64,000 bases of DNA from Peromyscus leucopus (GCF_004664715.2 NC_051075.1:36727958-36791957), one strand, 5' to 3'; positions 10,160 through 63,800 are shown, numbered from the stretch's first letter. Notes: generated by a model not told the origin, from the sequence alone. Made by a program: numbers and translations.

Positions 10160-11425
10160 AGGAGTTCAATGATGGATGACCCATTCTGTAGACAGTATCT
10201 TTCCCCAGTAATTGCTGCCATTGCCCATTGGGCCCATGAACAAAGGAGCCATGGTGGCAGAGATAAGGTTATGCATTATGCTCAACAACATGGACTTCCA
10301 CTCATGGCTACAGCTGCTGCTGGGTGCCAGATCTGCCAACAGCAGAGACCAACACTGAGCCTTAGATATGGCACCATTCCTCAGGGTGACCAGTCAACAA
10401 CTTGGTGGCAGGTTGACTACATTGGACCACTTTCCCCATGGGAAGGACAACCCTTTGTCCTTCCTGGAGGAGATACTTATTCTGGCTGTGGATTTGACTT
10501 TCATGTACAGAATGCTTCTGCCAAAACCACCACCCACAGACTTACAGAATGCCTGATCCACCGACATGGTATTCCACACGTTATTGCTTCTAACCAAGGG
10601 ACTCACTTCACAGCCATAGACGTGTAACACTGGGCCCACAATCATGGGATCCCCTGGTCTTACCATGTTCCTCACCATCCTGGAGCAGCTGGTCTGATAG
10701 AAAGACGGAATGGCCTTTTGAAGACACAGTTACAGAACCAATTACATGGCAGCAGCATGGAGGGCTGGGGCAGGGTTCTCCAGAAGGCAGTATGTGCTTT
10801 GAATCAGTGGTCAATATATGGTACAGTTTCTCCATAGCCAGGATCCACGGGTGCAGGAATCAGGGGGTGGAAAGGGGAACAGTTCCACTCACTGTCACTC
10901 CTACTGACCCACTAGGAAAGTTTTTGCTTCCTGTTCCCGCTACCCTAGGTTCTGCTGGCCTGGAGGTTTTGGTTCCAGAGGAGGGAGCACTCCTGCCAGG
11001 AGCCGTAACAAATATTCCATTGAACTGGAAGCTCAGATTTTCCCTTGGTCACTTTGGACTTCTGATGCCCTTAAACCAACAAGCTAGGAAAAGAATAACG
11101 GTGTTAGGAGGGGTGATTGATCCAGAGTACCATGGGGAAACTGGATTGCATCTCCAGAATGGAGGTAAGAAAGATTATGTATGGAGTTCAGGACATCCTT
11201 TAGGGTGTCTCTTGTTGCTATGGTGCCCTTCATTAAAGTTAATGGAAAACTACCACAGCCTAATCCAGGCAGTATGACAAAGGGCACAGACCTGTCAGGA
11301 ATGAAGGTATGGGTCACTCCTCCAGGAAAAGAGCCAAGGCCTGCTGAGGTGCTTGCCAAGAGTGGAGGAAATACAGAATGGGTAGTAGAGGAAGATAGTT
11401 ATAAATATCAGCTAAGGCTGTGACC
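10160..11425 (+). pseudogene. ERV-L-type pol remnant: integrase core plus dUTPase
   Basis: The first frame (10169-10627) has an integrase zinc-binding pattern (His residues, then CQIC) and WWQVDYIG with the first catalytic Asp at 10415-10417. The second catalytic Asp is Asn (10592-10594). An in-frame TAA at 10625-10627 follows. The Glu of D,D-35-E persists at 10700-10702 with correct spacing. After a frame change near 10835 comes a dUTPase-like domain with GVIDPEYHGE (11110-11139), and after another near 11200 a short C-terminal tail to 11423. An integrase followed by dUTPase is characteristic of ERV-L (class III) elements. With one stop, two frame changes and a lost catalytic residue it is dead. 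Confidence 0.8.
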
Positions 11426-11838
11426 TGTTACAGAAACAAATATTGTACTTAACATGAATGTTTCTGTAGTATTTTGGTAACAATGCATTTGCACAGATAT
11501 TTGTGTTTTCTTTTTTCAATTTCCTTATCATGTGATGTAACATCAATTAAGAGAATATCAATGGTTATGGTATTTAAGTCTGAGATACTAAAAGAATGTC
11601 TCTCAAGGGACATTGCCACCTATTCAAAATGTATAATGCATTTTCGGTTGTCTAAGGGATAGCTACATATGTTAGGTGTAATTATGACCTGGTTAAATAG
11701 ACAATGTGTTTGTGATTGTATGTGGGATAGTTATATTATGTTTAGGCATTATGACCTGGTTATTGTTTTCATGATTAATTGGAAATTAATCATGACATAA
11801 GGAGATATGATTGTGTATCAGGTTGGCAAAGGGTGGAT

Positions 11839-11949
11839 TGTGATGGCTATTATTGGTTGTCTACTGGACTATATCTGGAATTAACTAAAATCCAAAAATA
11901 GAGGGCATATCTGTGAGGGATTTTTGCTTAATTTGAACTTGGTAGATCC

Positions 11950-11990
<41 letters not shown>

Positions 11991-12551
11991 CCAATACAAG
12001 GTTTCTCTGTGTAGCCCTGGCTGTCCTAGAACTCACTCTGTAGACCAGGTTGGCCTTGTACTCAGATCTGCCTGCCTCTGCCTCCAGAGTGCTGGGATTA
12101 AAGGCCTTCACCACCACTGCCCGGCTTGGTAGATCCACTTCTAATATGGATTTTGAGTCAGGAAGACATTCATCTTTAATCTGGATCTTGAGGTGAGAAG
12201 TCACACCTTCAATCTGGGCTGCCTGCCACCTTCTGCTGGAGCCCATGGAGTCCTGCTAGAAGGACATGCAAGCAGGAAGCTTTTGCTTTCTGCCAGCTTG
12301 CCCTTTCCTTGCTAGCAAATCCACTTCTTTACTGGCATTAGAGCCTACTTCTTCAGAATTCCAGCATATAATAAAGACCAGCTGAAACGCCCAGCCTTGT
12401 GGACTGAGTACCTAGTGGCTTCTTGGACTTAGAGTTCACAGCCAGCCATTGTTGGATTAGCCGGTCTACAACCCCAAGTCATTTTAATAAATCCCCTTTC
12501 TACATAGAGATTCATTCTATAATTTCTGTTACTCTAGAGAGCCCGAATACA
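11839..12551 (+). mobile_element. 3' LTR of the ERV-L element (MLT2/MT2-like)
   Basis: It begins TGTGATGGCTATTATTGGTT, like MLT2-class LTRs, right after a purine-rich tract (aaagggtgga), and ends ...CCCGAATACA. It carries AATAAA signals (about 12370 and 12487). A B1 occupies 11954-12124. Position and orientation fit the 3' LTR of the pol remnant upstream; the 5' LTR is not seen. Confidence 0.7.
11954..12124 (-). mobile_element. B1 SINE nested in ERV-L LTR
   Basis: It is flanked by exact 16-bp target duplications 'cttggtagatccactt' at 11938-11953 and 12125-12140. The tail is about 38 T on the plus strand. Confidence 0.93.
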
Positions 12552-13400
12552 GATGGCAATTCTCTACTGCCAAAGATACCACATACCACATGCCTTGGTG
12601 GAAGAACATGGAGAAATCAATATGGCGTTGAACTGGCCCCTCCTCCTCCTGGCTGGCTTTCATAGTTCTGGCAGGCACTATGCAAGCGGCTTAGGGGAAA
12701 ATTGTGACCAATGGTCCCACTTGGCTGGGGATCCTGAAGGTTGCAGTATCAGCATGTCAGGCCTGATGTGCCCACTGATGAAACTATTATAGGTACAACC
12801 AGCGTAAAAGTACAATTATTTTCTGATTGGAGTCGTGGGCCATTCCACAAGAGGGAATTGGTGCCTGGTTCTGTAAACCTGAACAAAAGCCCATGGCTGA
12901 GGAGACCTTAGACTTGATGAAAAGCTGCTGCTGTTCTTTTGATAAATGATGTGTGTCTGTCTAACTGCCTTCTGAACATCTGTGTTTATCTGCCTCCATT
13001 AGTGCAGCAGTCATCTTTGGTCAGTGATGTTTCTCTTTTTATAAGAAGCAACAGTTACTGCAGAGACTCAACTGGTCGAAGTGCTTTTGAATGCCCAGCC
13101 CGAATCAAATCGAACATCTATACATCCTATCCAAACCTCAGGGGACATCCTGGAGAAGGAGGTGGAAAGATGGTACCAGGTGGAATGTTGTAGAAAGCTA
13201 TCGGCATTGTGATTATGCCGTGGGGGAGGGGCTCCCTGCCATCCCGTGGATTTATAGACAGTTAACAGTTGCAAGGGAAGAGTTCCAAGCTCCCCCACCC
13301 CCACCTTTTGTAGGCAGTTAACAGTTGCTAGGCAGTGACAATTTATTCAGTGGTATAGCACATGCTCTTGTAACTGTAATTAAACCCACTGGTTCATCAA
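12552..13400 (+). mobile_element. Unclassified dispersed repeat, probably ERV-derived
   Basis: Words such as 'ttggtcagtgatgtttctct' and 'cctcaggggacatcctggag' are familiar from rodent dispersed repeats, but I cannot name the family. Two copies of 'cagttaacagttgc' lie at about 13259 and 13316. No intact ORF. Confidence 0.35.
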
Positions 13401-13734
13401 CCGGAACTTGAACGGAATTGTTTCTTTTGATCTGTTGAATAGAGGTTGGTTCCTCTCCCAGAAAAAGTTGATACAAGTGAAAAAGCAAGACACAGAGCTG
13501 GGTAGACAATAACACTTTCTGCTGGGTTAATGAGAATTGTGCCTGTGTACATACACACACACACACATGCACAAGTTATCACGAAGAAACACTAGAAACT
13601 ATCACTCAGTGCCTCAGGCACCAATGCCTGCTACTGTGATTAGCACGTAAATAAGTACACGTGAAGGAAAAAGAAAAACATAAGCACCCAGACGCTACAA
13701 AACAAAAGCAAAAACCTCAGATATGACTTCCGAC

Positions 13735-13860
13735 CTAAAAAAAAAAAAAAAAAGAAAGAAAGAAAAAGTCGGACGTGGCGGAGCATGCACTCTGGAGGCT
13801 GAGGCAGGAGGATTGGCCGAGCACTGACTGAAGGACAAAAAAGCCCCGAGGATGCCTGTG
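13735..13860 (+). mobile_element. Diverged B1-like SINE
   Basis: A poly-A run, then 'gcatgcactctggaggctga' and 'ggcaggaggattgg'. Old and partial. Confidence 0.4.
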
Positions 13861-13937
13861 TCAATTCGCTGGCCCAGGTGAGGTTCATAAACCCAGTCCC
13901 AGGCACAGGTGCAGGAAAATGAGAAAACTCCCTTCGT

Positions 13938-14095
13938 GGGACTGGAGAGATGGCTTGAGAGGACCCAGGTTTGATTCCCGGCACCCACATGGAGGTTCAC
14001 AACTGCCCACAACTCCAGTTCCTCGATGTACCTGATACAAAGACACACATTCGAGCCGAATACTCACACGCATACAATAGTTTAAAATAAAAAAA
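13938..14095 (+). mobile_element. B2-like SINE
   Basis: 'gggactggagagatggcttg' with 'gtttgattcccggcacccac' and an A-rich end. It abuts the next B1 and lies within 650 bp of the KLHDC1 ATG. Confidence 0.7.
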
Positions 14096-14279
14096 TAGCT
14101 GGGCGGTGGTGGCGCACGCCTTTAATCCCAGCACTCGGGAGGCAGAGGCAGGCGGATCTCTGTGAGTTCGAGGCCAGCCTGGGCTACCAAGTGAGCTCCA
14201 GGAAAGGCGCAAAGCTACACAGAGAAACCCTGTCTCGGAAAACGAAAAAAAAAAAAATAATAATAATAATAATAATAAA
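14096..14279 (+). mobile_element. B1 SINE, cricetid-type, with (TAA)n tail
   Basis: Near-intact body 'ctgggcggtggtggcgcacg' through 'gagaaaccctgtctcgg', then poly-A and (TAA)n. It ends about 285 bp before the KLHDC1 start codon. Confidence 0.9.
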
Positions 14280-14564
14280 GAAAACGAGCATCGCGAGAAG
14301 CAAGTGAAGGAAACGGTTCCAGAGGAATAAAGACCTAACAAGTGCAGACAGTGGCTGCAGAGAAGCTTCAGGGAGAGGAACGGAGGGAGTCTCAGGAGCG
14401 CACGCACGCCTTCCGGGGAGCACCCAGGGTCCCCCGACCCGGGCGGCGGCCGCGCAGACGCGCAGGTTCCTCGGTTCCGCCTCCGCCAATCTGGACCCTC
14501 CTCGCGTTCCGTTCGTGCGTGCGCCGAGCCGGCGCCGCCGAGCTGGCTGGGCCGCGGAGGGCGG

Positions 14565-56598
<42,034 letters not shown>

Positions 56599-57900
56599 AT
56601 TGCTCTAGGTCCAGTATGGCAAAGCGTTTTAATCAGACTACACATTTGACTCTCCTCTCCAGCCACAGGCTTTATTTAAAGGATAAAATTTGAAACAAAT
56701 GTTTTGCTAATGCGATTACATGATATAGGATATATGGAAACAAGATGTAATTGAAGATTTATCTGTGTATTTGTAAACTGATTTACTTGTAAAAGACAGA
56801 ATAAGTATTCTTTCTAGAAATAAGTACAGTAACAACAGTTCTTAACTCAATGTCTACTCTTCTGGAAAGATTATGTAAATTTGAAAAACAGAAATTACCT
56901 TAAAATCTTCAGAAATCCTCTAACACAACTGTAGATGTAGATATAAAAATACTCATTAACTTCCATTACTTTAAGATCACCCAAGTGTCTCCTTAAATAG
57001 CATAGTTAGAGCCTTCCATCCCATGTTGAGCAGGGAAACATATTTAGATAGTTCTGGCTCCACTCCCTAGGACCACGTGGGTGGAGATTGGTTTGTCTCA
57101 CAGGCTTTGAAATATTGGGGTGTGCGATATGTGTAGCTTTTGAGACATGGTACAATACACATTGCCTTGGAAAAGGGTTTCTGAAGTAATATTTGCAAGT
57201 AATGTGGATGATAACCTGGTGTTTTGGCCTCTCTAATCCCTCATTTGAGTTACGCTGCTCTACAGAGTTGATGCTCTCGACGATGACAAGTCCTCACTCT
57301 CCACATCATTTACCCAGGAACGGGAGACTATACTGTTACATTCCTCAAAATGGTACTTTGGCCATTTGGGGACTTTTTTCTGCATATGCTCACTCAGTCT
57401 TGTCCTCCCATTGACATACTTGTTATGGTTAATCACTAAGGGGTTCAACATATGACACAGCTCCTGTGACCGTCACCTCCTAAGTTACCCCTGAACTTTC
57501 AAAGGCTGTGAGGATGCATTTCTGTATTGTATATAATTTACAGTGAAAACTGTAGTTTTTCTTTAAACTGTAGATATGTTTTATACATGCTGTATTTTGG
57601 ATGTGTAAAGCTTCTATTTATGTATTAGAACAGTTTGTGTTTACATTTTATTTATTGAACACAGTATGTAGAATTATTGCCTCACAGTTTGGTCAGTGGG
57701 AACCAGTCAGAGTCCATTTCGGTGTGGGGCTGGCAACCTGGCTCAGGATGTAAGAGGGCTTTGCCACACAAGCCTGGTGGCCAATAAAAGGTGAGAGGAG
57801 AGAACTAATGCCATAACGGTTGCTCTCTGACCTGCACATGTGTGCCGTGGCTCATGTGCTCAAACATATAATGCACACACACACAATATCAAATAAAAAT
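56599..57900 (+). other. KLHDC1: KLHDC1 3' UTR (end uncertain)
   Basis: AT-rich non-coding sequence follows the stop codon. The first exact AATAAA hexamers are at 57783-57788 and 57892-57897, both inside a SINE-like stretch from about 57725, so the true polyadenylation site may lie earlier with a variant signal. The AT-rich block at 57530-57670 resembles a terminal 3' UTR. Confidence 0.45.
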
Positions 57901-57910
57901 AAAAACTTCC
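57725..57910 (+). mobile_element. B4/B2-like SINE in 3' UTR region
   Basis: 'ggggctggcaacctggctca' head and 'ctgacctgcacatgtgtgcc' body, with AATAAA hexamers at 57783 and 57892. Confidence 0.6.
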
Positions 57911-58734
57911 AGTGTGAATTTTTTTCTTACCATTTTAGTCTACATAACAGACTTGGAAAGTGATTTTTACAAATAATATACTTCTTAGGGGAAGTTATTA
58001 TTATGACCTTAAATATCAGCATTAATTAATAATGTCATAATAATTAAGACATAAAAAACTAGAGAGCCCACAGAAAGGCGGAACACTATGGCACAGAAGA
58101 TATGAGACACGGGCAGATCCTCTATACCTCACTGCAGGCAGGGAACAGCAGGGACTGGGGCTCCATGCCACATTCAGAAGCACACCCCACTGACATTCTC
58201 CTGACAGGTCCCACCTCCGGTGTCCACAGATGCCCACAATATCACCACCATCTGAGGACCAAGTGTTTCATTCATGACCCCGTGTGGAGCTTTCATTTCC
58301 AAACCATAATATTTTATCCTTAGCCCCACAGGCTCATGGGCATCACGTGTATTCAGTTTATCACCTAGAGTCTTAACAATGCCAAGACCCTTGAGAAAGC
58401 CCAGCCTAGAGTCTCTGAGACTCGTCACCTGGCTTTAGGGATGTCAGCACCATCCCTGTGGATCTAGCTGACAGCAGAGGAGACAGAATCCTGGACCTGG
58501 ACTCTGAGCGTGCCTGGCTTCTGGGGCGTCCCTGTGCCATACCTTGGAATCTTCTAGCAGGATCAGTCAGAGGATGACAGACCCTGAGGCAGAACACCTG
58601 GTTGCCTCCTGAGAACAGGTGCTGATCTTTCAGGTTGACCAGGACTGATACTTGTTAGGATAGAGTGGTGACTTTCATCAGTCATTGAACGATGAGTGAC
58701 CTGTGGTCAATTCATTTTGAACTGACTTCATGAG
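57911..58734. other. Downstream intergenic, nothing recognised
   Basis: No gene, RNA or clear repeat seen. Confidence 0.35.
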
Positions 58735-59065
58735 TGTGGTGGTTTGAATGAGAAAGACCCCCATAGGAACGGCACTATGGGAAGTGTGGACTCTTTGGAG
58801 GAAGTGTGTCACTGGGGATGGGCTTTGAGGTCTCAGAAGCTCAAGGCAAGCCCACTCCCACCCTCCGCCCATGACCCTGGGCTATTCGGCCCAAAGGAGG
58901 CTGTGCTTCCTGCTGTTGTACATTGTAAGTGACCTCTGATAAGCAGCTGGAGCAGGGTCACATGCCTCTTCTCCCTGCTCCTGCCTGCGAGGTGGATTTG
59001 CTCCCAGTCAGATCAGAGGACGACTTCTGCTGTCTACTCCGTTCTGTAACGGTGAGTGTATTTCC
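58735..59065 (+). mobile_element. L1-associated 3' repeat (probable), diverged
   Basis: 'ggaggaagtgtgtcactggg' recalls the repeat at 1173-1503; the family is from memory. Confidence 0.4.
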
Positions 59066-59636
59066 TCAATTTATATCTTCATAAATTCTGTCATCCATTT
59101 CATAGACTCACGTGCATTGATCGTAATAAGTGGCGCCCACGTGACATAAAGTCCCCACACTCCCTGTAGCTTCTGCCCGCAGCCTGTGTGGCAGGCAGCG
59201 GGGACAGGTCAATGGCTCAGGGGCTTGTGTGCTCCCTGCAGGTCAACCATGCTAGCACCCTGGGGCCACTTGGTCCCAACCTCGTGGATCTGAGCTCCTC
59301 GTGTCCCTACTGGGGCTACTTGCGTGACCTAACGTACACAGGCAGCTAGCTGCTTGTGAGTTATAGCACCCTGCAGAGACTGCCCAGCCCAACCCCTGAG
59401 GAAGGGCCTGACCCCTGCTCAGGTGGCCAGCTGCATACAGCAGCCTAGCGGGGAGCCTGTAGACCAGGCAACTCACGTGGTGTGTGAGCCAGTCACTCTC
59501 TGACCAGGCGACTCACAAGGCAGTATCATGCGCCTTTCTAGTTCCATGCTCTTAGCAACAGAATCGGGTCACAGTTCCCCGCCTGTTTAGAGATTACTAG
59601 CAGACTGTTTCTTTACTTTTAAAATTTTTCAGTGTT

Positions 59637-59723
59637 GGGGTTGGGTTTTAGCTCAGTGGTAGAGTGCTTGCCTAGCAAGTGCAAGGGCCTGGATTTGGTC
59701 CTCAGCTAAAAAAAAAAAAAAAT
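59637..59723 (+). mobile_element. ID SINE
   Basis: Near-intact: 'ggggttgggttttagctcag', 'gtgcttgcctagcaagtgca', 'ttggtcctcagct', then poly-A. Confidence 0.88.
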
Positions 59724-60200
59724 GTTCAGTGTAGCAGCTGCCAATTCCAGGACATCCGGGAACACCACGCTCTGCCCTTGAAAGCATGCCTGCCTGCCTG
59801 CCCACCCACCCGGCTTCTTCCACTCTGGCTGAGTCTGGTCCAGGTGCCAAGCCCCTGCCTGCCGTCACCAGCCCTATAGCACCAATCAGACTGGCGGCTC
59901 CTACCAGGTGCGTGACTGTGCCTGAGCGTTTCCAGCTCATTGGTGTGTTGTCTCATTGTTGTATACAGTCTGTTGTGGTCCCAGGAACCCTACCTAGTGC
60001 TCAGGGGTTGCCTGGGTAAGTGCCTAATTCACAGGAGCTATTCTGGGACCTCAGTCAGCTTGCACCAGACCTGCTTTAGCATTATATCGGCAACTGCTGG
60101 CTAATGACCACTGCACCCCAAAAAAACATCGCAAGGATGCAAACACAAGCAAGCAAGAATTTCATTCCAGGTGAGAGTACTTGATGATTTTACACCTCAA
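59724..60200. other. Intergenic, nothing recognised
   Basis: GC-moderate stretch with (CCTG)n at about 59787-59805; open frames on both strands are uninformative. Confidence 0.3.
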
Positions 60201-60507
60201 AATTGATTAATAAATAAATAAATTAATAAAATTTTCTTTACAAATTTTGAATATTTCTCAAAACATGGTGGGAAATATTACTTCACAAGGATTTGAAAAC
60301 TTTTTTGCTTGTATGATGAATGAAATATTACAGGGCATGTATGACCTTTCTGAGATGTATATAATATACACCACTTTGACATTTACCATAATAATTCACA
60401 TAGCATTGAAAAATGCTTTAATAATAGTAACAAAGATGAGTCATTATTGGGACTGATATAGACTTTACAAGGTAGCAATGAAAACTTACATAAAAAGATT
60501 CTTTCTC

Positions 60508-60654
60508 CCCAGGTGGTGGTAGCGCACGCCTTTAATCCCAGCACTCGGGAGGCAGAACCAGGAGGATCTCTATGAGTTCGAGGCCAGCCTAGGCTACAGA
60601 GTGAGTTCCAGGAAAGGCACCAAAGCTACACAGAGAAACCCTGTCTCGAAAAAC

Positions 60655-60687
<33 letters not shown>
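60508..60687 (+). mobile_element. B1 SINE nested in ERV, with target duplication
   Basis: The 16-bp sequence 'aaaaagattctttctc' occurs at 60492-60507 and 60688-60703. Poly-A of about 35. Confidence 0.9.
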
Positions 60688-60694
<7 letters not shown>

Positions 60695-60949
60695 TTCTTT
60701 CTCTGGAATCTGTTACTCAGGATTTATAAGGTAGTAACTTACATGAAAGGCTCCTTAGTTTGGAATCTGCTAACTTACTACAAGAACTTCAGTCCATTAA
60801 TAATAAATGTACAAACAGATTTGATTTTCTTGATAATAAATATGAATACTAATGGATAGAAAAATAGTTCCCCAGGGTGAAGTTGTCACTACTCAGACAC
60901 TTTATAAGTAAGAAAGATTATTGTTAACAGATTAAAAAAAAAAAGGTCT

Positions 60950-62240
60950 ATGGAATCATATGTTTCAAAAGAACATAAAAGGTTGCATAATTCCAAGAAA
61001 TCTCTGGAGTCTCTTACAACAGAGAAGGTTGATTCACTAGAAGAGACCCTAGGAGCTTGTCTACAAGCCCTAAAAGAAACTCTCAATAAAGATGACAAGG
61101 GACCAAATAGGCAGAAGGGCCATACAAGTCATAACATCTCCAGATGGCTCTCATACAATGACTTATCCTGTCATCATCCGTGAGAGGCCAGCAGATGATA
61201 GACATCCTGAGCCATATGTAGAATATATGTTGCAACCTATTCCTATCAGAGATTTAAAAACATTAAAGAAGCAGTGGTCACCTATGGTATACATGCAGCA
61301 TTTGTAAAACAGATGTTAAATACATGGTCTACCACAAACAGAATCATACCAGATGACTGAACTCCATTAATCTCAGCTGTTCTAGAATATAGCCAGCAGT
61401 TACAATGGAAAAGCTGGTTGAGAGAGGAAGTGAGGGTCATAGAGGAAGCAAGGTAAGACCAGAGGTTTTGAGATCTCCCAAGATGAGATTCTTGTTGAGG
61501 GACATTTCACTGATAGAAATATACAAGCCACTTATAATGAGCTTACAATATCCCTATGCCGTACAGCAGCTCTAAATGCTTGGGGGAAAATTCCAGAACC
61601 AGGAAAACCAACTGAGTTATACACAAAGATATTCCAAGGACCACGAGAACCTTTTACTGATTTTTTACAAAGGCTGACCACAGCTATAAAAAAAAAAAAG
61701 CTGTGTAAGATAAAAGGCCCATTGTTAAATGCCAAGGACTTAATACTAAGTCCTTGGCATTTAACAATGCTAATACAGAATGCAAAAGAATACTTACGCC
61801 ATTAAAGGTCAGATCAGCTCCTTTGGAAGAATGGATTTAGTATACTAATGGTGTTGAGTCTCTTAACTATAGTAATGAGGCTTGGATAGGAGAGGCAATT
61901 TCTAGAGATGGAAGAAGTCCTCAGGGTACCAAATGCTTTAAATGTGGTACACCAGGTCATGTAAGTAGAAACTGTACGTGGGGTGCTCCTAGAAGCAATA
62001 TTCCCTCTAGAAATAACCCAAATGGGAGACCCCAACCTTCTGGATCATGTAGAAGATGCAGCAAAGGCTGACATTGGACCAATGAGTGCAAATCAACAAC
62101 AGATACACAAGGCAACCCTTTACCAGCAGGAAATGCATCAGAGGGCCTCTTGTAGGCCCCCAAATTTGATGTGGTCCAAATATTTCCAGCCACTGTGGAG
62201 GAAATTCCTCTCTAGGACAATTAGATAGCTCAGTGTCTAA
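60950..62240 (+). pseudogene. ERV gag remnant
   Basis: The capsid major homology region QGPREPFTDFLQRL is at 61635-61676. The first zinc knuckle, CFKCGTPGHVSRNC (61934-61975), keeps C-x2-C-x4-H-x4-C. The second (62048-62089) has all its metal ligands but an in-frame TGA at 62069-62071. Other stops and frame changes occur, for instance near 61300, and an inverted repeat disrupts the capsid at 61721-61768. Confidence 0.78.
61721..61768. repeat. Perfect 21-bp inverted repeat in gag remnant
   Basis: Arms 61721-61741 and 61748-61768 are exact reverse complements around the 6-base loop aatact. The right arm fits the capsid reading (SLAFNN), so the left arm looks like an inverted copy. Confidence 0.95.
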
Positions 62241-62299
62241 TGTAAAGAAATCTACTGCACTGGAAGATAGAACATCTCTGATAGATGAGTCAAAAGTTC

Positions 62300-62660
62300 C
62301 AAAGAACACAATAAAATGAATATTTTGGCAGACTTCCATAAATGAACAAAGACCAAAGCTCAGACTTCGAATTAATGGCATTGTTCTAGAGGGCCTGGTA
62401 GACACAGGTGAGGATGTGACTATAATTACACCAAAATCATGGCATCCAAATTGGCCTCTTCAAGAGGTAGATGTCCAATTCCTAGGGATTGGAACCCTAC
62501 CTCAGGTAAAACAGAGTTCGAGATGGGTTGAATGCTTAGGGCCAGAAGGACAGAGAGGAAGGCTGAAGCCATATGTGGCAAATGTAGCAGTGAATCTTTG
62601 GGGCCAAGATCTGTTACAGCAGTGGACTACCCAGATTAAAATCCCTACCATCTCAGAAAG
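62300..62660 (+). pseudogene. ERV protease remnant
   Basis: Aspartic protease active-site motif DTGED (DTG at 62401-62409, preceded by GLV) is followed by an open frame to 62964 that continues into RT. The active triad is intact, but the element around it is broken. Confidence 0.72.
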
Positions 62661-62977
62661 GGAATACAGACCAATGCATGTTTCTAGGAATAATATTATA
62701 AAATGCTATAAAAAACAGCCACCAACCATTCAGGCTGTGCATAAACAGAGTACAACTACTGTTGAACTCTCAGAAGTACCAACAGCCCTACATTTAAAAT
62801 GGCTAACTGTCGGGGTTAGACAATGGCCTTTGACAACAGAGAAGCTACAAGCTTTAGAACATCTCGTTCAAGAGCAGTTAAATGCTCAACACTTTGAAGA
62901 ATCTACCAGCCCTTGGAATTCTCCTGTATTATTAGACAAAGGTCTGGTAATTGGAGAATGCTGACAGATCTGAGAGC

Positions 62978-63019
62978 TATTTATAAAATAATTTAGCCTA
63001 TTTATAAAATAATTTAGCC
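62978..63019. repeat. 21-bp tandem duplication in RT remnant
   Basis: 'tatttataaaataatttagc' plus c occurs twice back to back (62978-62998, 62999-63019), exactly repeated. Confidence 0.93.
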
Positions 63020-63335
63020 TATGGGCTCTCTACAGAATGGGATGACCTTGCCCTCTCTGCTATCCAAAGAATGGCCTATAATAATTACTGACTTAAAAGA
63101 CTGTTTCTTTAACTTACCTTTACAAGAAAATGATAGAGAAAAATTTGCCTTCACAGTACCTAATTATAACAATTCCCAGTCAGTCAAGAGATATCAATGG
63201 AAGGTCCTCCCACAGGGAGGACCCTGTGTGGATATTTTGTGCAAAAAACACTGGAGATAATTCGTGTGAAATTTCAAAAATCTATAATTTATCATTATAT
63301 GGAAGATATCTTATTAGCTGATCCAAAGTTAGGTA

Positions 63336-63800
63336 TGGTGATATTTTTATTTGTGCTGAAATGGGATTTTATTTGTATGTTAATAAATAAAGTTGCCTGG
63401 GGGTCAGAGCTAATAGCAAGCCATAGCAGAAGTCTGGCAGTGGTAGCACACACCCTTAATCCTATCACATGGCAGGTAGAGTCTGTGTGTTCAAGGATAC
63501 AACCAGCATGGAGACACATACCTTTAATCTCAATACCAACCATAGAGACCTGGAGGTCTGTATAGACAGGCAATGACGAGGAAGTCATGTGGTTGGGTTT
63601 ACAACCAATGAGAAGGCAGAACAGAAAATCAATAAAAAGACAGACACACAGAAAGTGGGTCTCTTTCTCAGGGAAAGGATGGCAGCGTGTGATAAAAAGG
63701 TGGTTTTAGTCTCAGCTCTTAGCTAATGCTCTGACCTCTTGGACTTTTAACTCTGCATTTGGCTCTGTGTTTCTTATTTAATAAGACCATTATATCTACA
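63336..63800 (+). mobile_element. Solo LTR inserted in ERV RT, 465 bp
   Basis: It begins TGGTGATATT and ends ATATCTACA, with 'gttaggta' on both sides (63328-63335 and 63801-63808). It contains 'gttaataaataaagttgcct' and B1-like 'acctttaatctcaat' words, like the minus-strand LTR at 39928-40457. Confidence 0.82.
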
